Source of the DNA: JAVKBW01 sp040222995
GTDB taxonomy: Bacteria; Pseudomonadota; Alphaproteobacteria; UBA8366; Aestuariispiraceae
Length of the DNA stretch: 64,000 nt
Direction of reading: 5' to 3'
Assembly: GCA_040222995.1 (NCBI GenBank)
Contig: JAVKBW010000019.1
Coordinates: forward strand, 124,001 to 188,000
Positions within the stretch are counted from its first letter, which is position 1; every line of letters begins with the position of its first letter. This document shows, piece after piece, positions 16,136 through 22,539 of the stretch. The notes under the pieces are model-generated. The model ran no database searches. It saw only the letters and a list, made by a program, of their open reading frames with translations, and was not told the DNA's origin. The position numbers and the translations under genes were made by a program.

Positions 16136-17395
16136 CTATTTCAGATTGGTCGCCGTCTCCAGAAGATCATCGACGGTTTTCAGCGTGCGGGCCGCCGAAT
16201 TGTATGCCTGTTGCGTCATGATCAGCTTGGTGAATTCGGTTGCGATATCCGTCGTCGAGTTTTCCAGAGCCGAAGAAATGATCGTGGCCCGGTCGGTCTG
16301 GTCGACTTCGAACAGCGTGATCTCACCGCTATTCGCACCGATGGAGAAATGCGTATCCGTCGCCTGCACGAGGCTTTCCGGGTTCACCAGATCGGCGATG
16401 GGAATTTTGGCAACCGGCCGTGTCTGCCCGTTTGTGAAGGTTCCCAGCACCACGCCGCTGGACTGGATGATTGTATTGTCGAGATTTCCTTCCAGAAAGC
16501 CGTTATTGGAAGCTTCACGCAGAACGAACTGATTTGCGAAGCTTTGCATATTGCTGAAATCGATGGTCAGCGAATTGGAGGCCGCAGGATTTGCGAAAGT
16601 AACATCAAGCGCCTGCGTTGTTGGCGATACGACATTGCCTGTTGCGTCAAAGGTCATGGTAACGCTGCCGGCAGGCGAGTTGATTGTGGCGTCATCGCCT
16701 GAAAAGTCGATGGTCCATTCGTTAACATTGGCGGTTTTGGTAAACCGCGCATTCACTTCCCGGGCATCGGAAATGCCGTCCGCTGTTCCGGTCCCATCGA
16801 ACACGGTAAAGCCGATATCGAAAAACTGGGTTTCCAGCGTGTCGGGCGGAAGATTGGCGTCGATGGTGACGGCTGTCGTTCCTTCCGGAAGGAAGACCTG
16901 TGAAAATTCGTCGATGCGGATCGGGCTGGTACTCCCCAGCGCCGTGCTCGTATTGAATGTCCCGGATGTTGTGTCGAACGGGAACCCCTGCACGAAATTG
17001 CCGGCGGAATCGGTGATAAAGGCCTGTTCCTCACCGCCTATATTGACCAGAGTACGCTGAAACTCCCCGGAATCGGTAAGCAGGGTTCTGCCGGTTCCGT
17101 CAAGCTCGCTGTTGACGACAAAGAAACCCTTTCCGGATAAAGCGATATCGAATTCACCGGCGCTGGCCGTTACAATACCTTCCTTGTAAATGTCGGTCCG
17201 AACGCGGGAATTGGTGCCGCGAAACGCTGCCAGGGTGCTGCCGTTTCGTTCGACCAGCAGATCTGAAAATAGCGTCGATTCCGCCTTGTGACCGGGCGTC
17301 GTCGCATTCGCGATATTCGACGCGATCACGTTCATCGCCCGTGCTTCGCCCCGAATGGCGGTTATGCTGGACTGATAAAGATAATTGGCGACCAC
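16136..17395 (-). CDS. flgE: flagellar hook protein FlgE family, isolated
   Basis: A protein of 419 residues with the flagellar rod/hook N-terminal helix (M-N-V-I-A-S-N-I-A-N-A-T-T-P-G-H-K at about 21-37), a central Thr/Ser/Asn-rich hook domain, and the C-terminal rod/hook helix with L-I-M-T-Q-Q-A-Y-N-S-A-A-R-T-L-K-T-V-D-D near the end. The length is typical of FlgE rather than FlgF or FlgG (about 250-260). FlgE polymerises into the extracellular hook. No other flagellar structural gene is in the window, so this is either a detached copy or one of several hook-like paralogues. Confidence 0.85.
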   Translation of the reverse strand: MVANYLYQSSITAIRGEARAMNVIASNIANATTPGHKAESTLFSDLLVERNGSTLAAFRGTNSRVRTDIYKEGIVTASAGEFDIALSGKGFFVVNSELDGTGRTLLTDSGEFQRTLVNIGGEEQAFITDSAGNFVQGFPFDTTSGTFNTSTALGSTSPIRIDEFSQVFLPEGTTAVTIDANLPPDTLETQFFDIGFTVFDGTGTADGISDAREVNARFTKTANVNEWTIDFSGDDATINSPAGSVTMTFDATGNVVSPTTQALDVTFANPAASNSLTIDFSNMQSFANQFVLREASNNGFLEGNLDNTIIQSSGVVLGTFTNGQTRPVAKIPIADLVNPESLVQATDTHFSIGANSGEITLFEVDQTDRATIISSALENSTTDIATEFTKLIMTQQAYNSAARTLKTVDDLLETATNLK

Positions 17396-17515
17396 GGCCT
17401 GTAGCCCTCATTCGTTTATCTGCAGCAAAGTACACAGCAAGAATGGTGCCAAACAGCGGCATTCGATGCATAAACGGTTTGTGCCGATATGTTTGCATTT
17501 CGTGAAATCAGGTGC

Positions 17516-17544
17516 TTGACCTCGCCCGGTCCGCCTTCTATACA
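17516..17544 (+). promoter_or_regulatory. sigma-70 promoter of tRNA-Glu
   Basis: TTGACC at 17516-17521 and TATACA at 17539-17544 with a 17-base spacer, followed by a GC-rich discriminator. The predicted start is only a few bases before the mature tRNA 5' end at 17555. Confidence 0.7.
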
Positions 17545-17554
17545 CGCCCGCGCC

Positions 17555-17630
17555 GTCCCGTTCGTCTAGAGGCCTAGGACACCGGCCTTTCACGCCGGTA
17601 ACACGGGTTCGAACCCCGTACGGGACGCCA
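17555..17630 (+). tRNA. tRNA-Glu (anticodon UUC)
   Basis: A 76-base cloverleaf. The acceptor arms GTCCCGT and ACGGGAC pair perfectly, the D-arm region is followed by the anticodon stem CCGGC/GCCGG around the loop CTTTCAC (anticodon TTC), the T-arm contains GGTTCGAACC, the discriminator is G, and CCA is encoded at 17628-17630. A strong hairpin terminator follows at 17655-17690. No integrase or attachment-site duplication was noticed downstream. Confidence 0.96.
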
Positions 17631-17654
17631 ATTCTCCATCGCACCAGATGGCCG

Positions 17655-17690
17655 AAACAATAAAGCCGCCTCAGGGTGGCTTTATTGTTT
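17655..17690. terminator. long-stem terminator after tRNA-Glu
   Basis: A 16-bp stem (17655-17670 with 17675-17690, one G-T pair) around a TCAG loop. The A-rich left arm and T-rich right arm make it work as a rho-independent terminator in either direction. Confidence 0.8.
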
Positions 17691-17855
17691 ACGGGCCGTG
17701 CAAAGTCTGCCGTTCCCGTAAACTATTGATCGGCCGATGGCGCCGGACAAACCCGCACAGCCCTGACTTCATCGATTGCATGAGTGGTGGCGCAAAGACG
17801 TTTTAAATAGCAAATGTTAACGGCCGTGGATAATTGTCCCAATCTCTGTGTCATG

Positions 17856-17872
17856 TTGGCACGATAGCTGTA
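17856..17872 (+). promoter_or_regulatory. candidate sigma-54 promoter for the secreted metzincin
   Basis: The sequence TTGGCACG, then ATAGC, then TGTA matches the -24/-12 consensus TTGGCACGN4TTGCW. The GG and the second G are at the correct 10-base spacing, but the -12 C is replaced by T. It lies about 100 bases before the ATG at 17970. The rest of 17691-17969 shows no gene I can support. Confidence 0.35.
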
Positions 17873-17969
17873 TAAGGGAAGACGGGGGCGATGCGTTGTT
17901 CCATCGAACGACGCTAAAGTGTAATCAGCACTTGTCGGATGCACATTCGGCACAAAGGAATTGAAAGTA

Positions 17970-18683
17970 ATGTTCACCAAATTCCGTATTGCAGTGGTTG
18001 GAGCGGCGCTGGCGCTGGGCGTTTCGATCGGGGGACCGGCAGCCAATGCTGCGTTCGTGACAACACAGGAAGCCGGCATGGATGCGATTTTCTCGCAGGC
18101 CGGATTTGGCAACACGCCAATCGACATCCGGTTCGGCACGGTGCAGACCGTCTTCCGGCCGGATCTGCTCGACATCACCGCAGATTCGCAGATCGATGAC
18201 CTGTTCGACCTTTTTGACGGATCGCCGACTGTGAACTTCTACTATGTCGATACGGTGGACGCCTGCGGTGTCGTCAACGTCAATTTCGTAGGATGCGGCA
18301 GTTTCCCGGGCAACGACTTTGTCGTCGAATCGGACTTTGCAGCCGGCGCGTTCGGTGCGGAACTGCTGGCGCACGAGCTTGGTCATAATCTCGGTTTGGA
18401 TCACCGCAATGACCCGAATGGACTGATGGACCCGTTCATCAATGGCGGAACGTTGCTGCTTGCGTCCGAAATATTGACGATTCTTGGAAACGAACAGTTA
18501 CCAGGAAGCAATCTGGTCCAGTCGGATCAGAACGGCCTTTTCATTAATATCAATCCGGTACTCATCAGCAGCGTCAACAATGTTCCGTTGCCCGCGCCCG
18601 TTCTGATGCTGCTCGGCGCTTTGTCGATTCTGGGCGGCGTCGGTTTGCGGCGGCGACGGTTGGCCGGTAGCGAATCGGTCTGA
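17970..18683 (+). CDS. secreted metzincin-type zinc protease with VPLPA-CTERM tail
   Basis: A protein of 237 residues with a signal peptide (about residues 1-28, cleavage after A-N-A-A) and a mature domain carrying the full metzincin motif H-E-L-G-H-N-L-G-L-D-H (135-145) with a Met-turn in G-L-M-D-P (Met153). At the C-terminus there is V-P-L-P-A (205-209), a hydrophobic helix (about 210-224) and R-R-R-R. That tripartite tail is the VPLPA-CTERM form of the PEP-CTERM sorting signal, so the protein is probably processed by an exosortase-like enzyme encoded elsewhere. The ATG at 17970 has an AAGGAA ribosome site; a TTG three codons earlier is less likely. A sigma-54-like site lies upstream. Confidence 0.8.
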   Translation: MFTKFRIAVVGAALALGVSIGGPAANAAFVTTQEAGMDAIFSQAGFGNTPIDIRFGTVQTVFRPDLLDITADSQIDDLFDLFDGSPTVNFYYVDTVDACGVVNVNFVGCGSFPGNDFVVESDFAAGAFGAELLAHELGHNLGLDHRNDPNGLMDPFINGGTLLLASEILTILGNEQLPGSNLVQSDQNGLFININPVLISSVNNVPLPAPVLMLLGALSILGGVGLRRRRLAGSESV

Positions 18684-18694
18684 CGGTTTCAGTC

Positions 18695-19141
18695 ATGCGG
18701 AAGGCGGCGTGGTTTGGCGTCGTACCGTTATTATGCGCATCGGTTGCGTTGGCAGGCGGTAACCAGACATCGATAATCGATCTTGGCGGCGGGGTCACGC
18801 TGCAGGCGCCTATAGAGGTGCAGCAGACGCCGGGCGACGGGATCGATTCGATTGCCGGATCATTCAGCGGCGACGGCTTTGAATGCCGGTACGATCACGG
18901 TCTTTATTCAAGCGATTTGAGTGACGTGAGAAACGCTACGGTCGAACAGGTCCGGGTGGCCGGTGTTGCCGCGCGTCTCGTGTCAGCGACGGACGAATTT
19001 GACGGGCTTCATGTACCCGAGATTGCCAAATCGTCGCGCGGCGCGCGCCGCCTGACGATCAGTTGCCAAAGTGCGGATGAGGCGACACGCAGTATCGTCA
19101 GAGATATTCTGATGTCGCTGCAGATAGAGTCGGTGGAATGA
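18695..19141 (+). CDS. small secreted protein of unknown function
   Basis: A protein of 148 residues with a clear signal peptide (MRKAAWFGVVPLLCASVALA, cleavage near residue 20). The mature part is mixed alpha/beta with Cys in the F-E-C-R-Y and I-S-C-Q-S segments that could form a disulfide. I do not recognise the family. It begins 11 bases after the metzincin stop codon on the same strand, so the two are probably co-transcribed and it may act with the protease. A pro-inhibitor or chaperone role would be guesswork. Confidence 0.6.
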   Translation: MRKAAWFGVVPLLCASVALAGGNQTSIIDLGGGVTLQAPIEVQQTPGDGIDSIAGSFSGDGFECRYDHGLYSSDLSDVRNATVEQVRVAGVAARLVSATDEFDGLHVPEIAKSSRGARRLTISCQSADEATRSIVRDILMSLQIESVE

Positions 19142-19166
19142 TGCCGTGGTTGCTGGGACGCACGGT

Positions 19167-19925
19167 CTAGGGGCGGAATTTCCTGCGTCTCGCGATCACG
19201 ATCAGAAAGCACAGGAAGGTCAGCGCCAGAAAAACCGTTGCGGGAATCGGCACGGACAGCAGGTAGCCGATGTCTTCCAGCGAGGCTAGTGTCGTCAGGC
19301 TGACGAATGTCGGCGTGTCGATGGCGGTTGTCATCAGTTCGTCCGGTCCGCCCGCCCAGGCTTCGTCCCACAGAATATCGGCGATGCCGGCCCCGCCATC
19401 CAGCTCAACCGGAACGAATGCCGCATCCGGATCGAATTCCGCCCGATAGGCGGCCAGCGCCTTTGCGCCGGTGTAGAGGCCGCTACCATTGACGTAGACG
19501 TTGTTGAACGTCCACATGGTTCCAAATCCCATGACATGGGCCATTTCCCGGACAATGGTATCGAACAGCACACCGGTGCTGAGCGTTTCCAGATCGGCGC
19601 TGTCGAAAGTCAAGAAGCCCGACGTCGGTAATACGAACCCGCTTTCGAAAACACCCCGCTGCGGGCCGGACTGCGTGAAGGAACCGCCGGCGCCGTCGAT
19701 TTCCGCGCTACTGACGGAAATCGATAACTCGGCAATATCGATATCGCCCTGGTAGCCGGAAACCCGGCTTTCCCAGAATGATTCAGCCCGCGAGAACGCG
19801 GATTGCTGGCTGGCTGAAAGGGCGTTCGAAAAACTCAGTCTAATGTCGAAACCGGCGGCATTTGTGGCGGCAGGCAGGGACAGCATCGCCAGTGCGGCGA
19901 TACCGAACGCAATACTCTTGTTCAT
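19167..19925 (-). CDS. leishmanolysin-like secreted pseudo-protease with VPIPA-CTERM tail
   Basis: A protein of 252 residues with a signal peptide (1-23), a domain that resembles bacterial leishmanolysin-like (M8-type) metzincins, then V-P-I-P-A (225-229), a hydrophobic helix and A-R-R-R-K, a CTERM sorting tail. The zinc-binding site is broken. Where such proteins have H-E-x-x-H-x-x-G-x-G, this has Arg126-E-M-A-His130-V-M-G-F-G. The downstream His usually found in an S-H-W-x-E segment is Leu185 in D-I-L-W-D-E. The fold may survive as a binding or structural protein. The ATG at 19923-19925 was chosen because the signal peptide starts there. It is convergent with the gene ending at 19141. Confidence 0.7.
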   Translation of the reverse strand: MNKSIAFGIAALAMLSLPAATNAAGFDIRLSFSNALSASQQSAFSRAESFWESRVSGYQGDIDIAELSISVSSAEIDGAGGSFTQSGPQRGVFESGFVLPTSGFLTFDSADLETLSTGVLFDTIVREMAHVMGFGTMWTFNNVYVNGSGLYTGAKALAAYRAEFDPDAAFVPVELDGGAGIADILWDEAWAGGPDELMTTAIDTPTFVSLTTLASLEDIGYLLSVPIPATVFLALTFLCFLIVIARRRKFRP

Positions 19926-19984
19926 GTTCACGATCAGATCATTCCCGATGGATACACCCCGGAGGGTGACGGTTGCGCCAATCC

Positions 19985-20049
19985 GTGGCGTCGGATGTGC
20001 GACGCCACAAAAACGAAAGCCGTCCCAGATCCCGCGAAACCTCTCGCGG
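19985..20049. repeat. two perfect inverted repeats upstream of the pseudo-protease gene
   Basis: The first is a 9-bp perfect stem (19985-19993 with 20000-20008, 6-base loop); the second is a 6-bp perfect stem (20032-20037 with 20044-20049). Both lie 60-125 bases before the start codon at 19925. Neither has a T run in the gene's direction, so they are better read as operators or leader structure than terminators. Confidence 0.4.
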
Positions 20050-20138
20050 TCACTGTTGACGGCCCCATCCATCGATAATGTCCCGACCGCACTATAGCAC
20101 GGATGGCGCTATCCACCATGACACTTTTGTAGCGTTTT

Positions 20139-21647
20139 CTAGGGCCGCCAGGTGAAGTGCCCCTGATGCACGGCGTCGGCAAGTTTGTGGAGATCCGCGC
20201 CGAGAGGCCTGTCCTCGACCAGGGGTGCGATCAGGTTGCGCACCAGCTTGTGCAACGTTGCCGCCGGCCGGCCCAGTTGGTTCTGAATGCCCCGCAGGTC
20301 GATCCCTTGTGCGGCCGCCGCAAGTTCAATGGCGATCAACTGACGGCAATGGGCGGTGCAGTTCGCCAGTTTCCGGGCCGACTCCCAAGAATGCGTTAAA
20401 GCGTCCTCTATGCCGTCAGCGTTGAGGCTGGGCCAGAAGGCAATGGGGACAGATTCGTCCTGAATACGGGAAAGAACGGATTCGGCGAGTTTCATCACCG
20501 GCGCGAAGCCGTTGCTGGTCGCCGTATCGCCGGAAAGATGCATCGGCAGGTCGGTAAACCGGTTCGCCATCAGTTTGGAAACTCTGGCGGCTTGCAGCAT
20601 CGATGTCATCGCGAGGCCCCGGCGAACATGATCGACGGCAAGGGTGATATGCGGCGTGTGATAATTGCCGGTTGAGATCACATTTCCGGAATCGGGCTCG
20701 ACGGCGGGGTTATCGGTCGAACAGTTCAGTTCTGTCTCGACGGTTCGGGCGGCCGTCGTCAGCGCGTCGTGCAGCGCGCCGTGAACCTGCACGATGTGGC
20801 GAATCGACAACGGATCCTGCAGCCGCCGCGCCTCACCGGGGCGGTGCAGCCTGCTGTCTCGCAGCAACACCTGCATGTCACGCTGAACGGCCAGGTCGCC
20901 CGGTTGGGGGCGCATTGCCACGACCGCATCCCTGAAGGGCGAGAGGTTTCCCCTGAAGGCTTCGATAGAAAGTGCGGCTGCCGACTGCATGCTGGCCAGA
21001 ACCGTTTGGGAATCTGAAATTGCGAGGCTTGCTTGCGCCGCTGAAAATGCGCCGCTGCCGGCAAGCGCAAGTCCATCGCGCGGGCCAAGGCATATCGGCG
21101 GCAACCCGGCCTGCTGCAATGCTTCGGCGGCATCGACTGTTCGGCCTGTCCTGTCGGTCATGCGGCCTTCGCCCATGAGCGCAAGGCCCATCGTCGCACC
21201 GAACAACAGATCGCTCGATCCGATGGAGCCGATGTCGCCGATCACGGGAGTCAGTCCGGCATTGATGCAATCTGCAAGCCGCCGGGCGACGGCAGGTGAG
21301 GCCCCGGACACGCCTTTGAGGAAGGTGTTCGCACGAATGATCATGGCCGCGCGAACGACTTTCTCCGGTATCGGATCGCCCAGTGTTTGCGCCCGCCCTC
21401 GAAGTGTCTGGAGCGAAAACGTCGACAGTTGTTCTGCCGAGAGCATTTCCGATGCGCGCGTGCCGAGGCCCGTCGTTACGCCATATACGGGAATGCGGTT
21501 TTCAATCGCATGGCGGATGGCGGCATTGCCGGCTTCCATCCTCTCCAGGCCTTCCTGCGAAAGCGATATGCACCCGCCGGTATCGGCAGCGTCTGCAAGG
21601 GTCGACAGGGAAAGGGTCTCTCCCGTTAAAACAAGGGGCGCATTCAT
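20139..21647 (-). CDS. histidine/aromatic ammonia-lyase family protein lacking the canonical MIO tripeptide
   Basis: A protein of 502 residues covering the whole HAL/PAL lyase fold. The Y-G-V-T-T-G-L-G motif (Tyr55) and S-T-D-N-P plus S-T-G-N-Y-H segments are present. The cofactor site is different: canonical enzymes have G-S-V-G-A-S-G-D-L, where Ala-Ser-Gly cyclises to the MIO electrophile, whereas here it is G-S-I-G-S-S-D-L (140-147), one residue shorter and without the Gly. The usual Q-D-P-Y-S-L-R is Q-D-P-L-S-I-R, and the N-G-T-Q motif is replaced by G-S-G-A. It probably belongs to a divergent subfamily with another chemistry or substrate. It is divergent from the SDR gene at 21766. Confidence 0.75.
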   Translation of the reverse strand: MNAPLVLTGETLSLSTLADAADTGGCISLSQEGLERMEAGNAAIRHAIENRIPVYGVTTGLGTRASEMLSAEQLSTFSLQTLRGRAQTLGDPIPEKVVRAAMIIRANTFLKGVSGASPAVARRLADCINAGLTPVIGDIGSIGSSDLLFGATMGLALMGEGRMTDRTGRTVDAAEALQQAGLPPICLGPRDGLALAGSGAFSAAQASLAISDSQTVLASMQSAAALSIEAFRGNLSPFRDAVVAMRPQPGDLAVQRDMQVLLRDSRLHRPGEARRLQDPLSIRHIVQVHGALHDALTTAARTVETELNCSTDNPAVEPDSGNVISTGNYHTPHITLAVDHVRRGLAMTSMLQAARVSKLMANRFTDLPMHLSGDTATSNGFAPVMKLAESVLSRIQDESVPIAFWPSLNADGIEDALTHSWESARKLANCTAHCRQLIAIELAAAAQGIDLRGIQNQLGRPAATLHKLVRNLIAPLVEDRPLGADLHKLADAVHQGHFTWRP

Positions 21648-21765
21648 GCCGTCGGTTTGCTCCCGGTAAAAACATCAATCCTTTGGACTATAGTTCGTTT
21701 CGGCAATCGACAAGTCTCCAGAATGCGGCGACACTCGCGCTTTGTTCTGGTGGAGGGAGTTAAAC

Positions 21766-22521
21766 GTGCGATTTAAGGATAAACGGGTTCTGGTTACCGG
21801 CGGCGCACGGGGGATCGGCGCCGGCATTGCGAAGGCATTTGCGGATGAAGGCGCGACTGTCGCCATCAATGCCCGTTCCGAGGCGACGATGGCGGAACGG
21901 TGCGAAAAGGATGCCGTAAGCTATCTTTGCGTGGCCGGCAAAATCGGCCCGCGCGATGCGTGTTTCGACATGGTCAATCGGGCGGTGGAAGGGCTGGGCG
22001 GTCTCGACGTACTGGTCGCCAATGCCGGTATATTCAATGAAGTACCGTTCGAAGACGTCACGCAGGAAGAATTCGACGACAACATTTCGGTCAATCTGGG
22101 CGGTGTTTTCTTCTGTGCTCAAGCGGCCATGCCGGCTCTGAAACAGAGCAAGGGAAACATCGTAGCGATTGCATCCGATGCGGCGATAATTTCCTACAGC
22201 GCATCGCCCGCCTATTGTGCGGCGAAAGGCGGCGTTACCAGCCTGGTGCGGGCGCTGGCGGTAGGGTATGCGGCCCATCCGGTCCGGGTGAACAGCGTCT
22301 GCCCCGGCAACGTCGAAACCGACATGATGCGACAGACAGCGGCTGAATCGGGTGACGCCGAGGCGTATTTGCAGCAGGCGAGGGGACGGGCGCCGGCTCG
22401 CCGTATGGGCACACCGGCGGAAATAGCAGCCGCCGTGCTGTATCTGGCATCCGGCGATGCGGGCTATACGACGGGCGTTTCCCTGCCGGTCGATGGCGGC
22501 GGTATCGCCGGTTTCGACTGA
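21766..22521 (+). CDS. short-chain dehydrogenase/reductase (SDR)
   Basis: A classical SDR of 251 residues. The cofactor motif is T-G-G-A-R-G-I-G near residue 13; N-A-G follows at about 86; the catalytic Ser lies in I-A-S-D-A, and Tyr and Lys in Y-C-A-A-K near 153-157. The C-terminal D-G-G-G is also typical. It oxidises or reduces a hydroxyl/carbonyl group with NAD(P)H; the substrate is unknown. The GTG at 21766 was preferred because a GGAGGGAG ribosome site precedes it at the right distance; an in-frame TTG at 21742 lies upstream of that site. Confidence 0.88.
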   Translation: MRFKDKRVLVTGGARGIGAGIAKAFADEGATVAINARSEATMAERCEKDAVSYLCVAGKIGPRDACFDMVNRAVEGLGGLDVLVANAGIFNEVPFEDVTQEEFDDNISVNLGGVFFCAQAAMPALKQSKGNIVAIASDAAIISYSASPAYCAAKGGVTSLVRALAVGYAAHPVRVNSVCPGNVETDMMRQTAAESGDAEAYLQQARGRAPARRMGTPAEIAAAVLYLASGDAGYTTGVSLPVDGGGIAGFD

Positions 22522-22539
22522 CATCCCGGAAAAGTCGTT

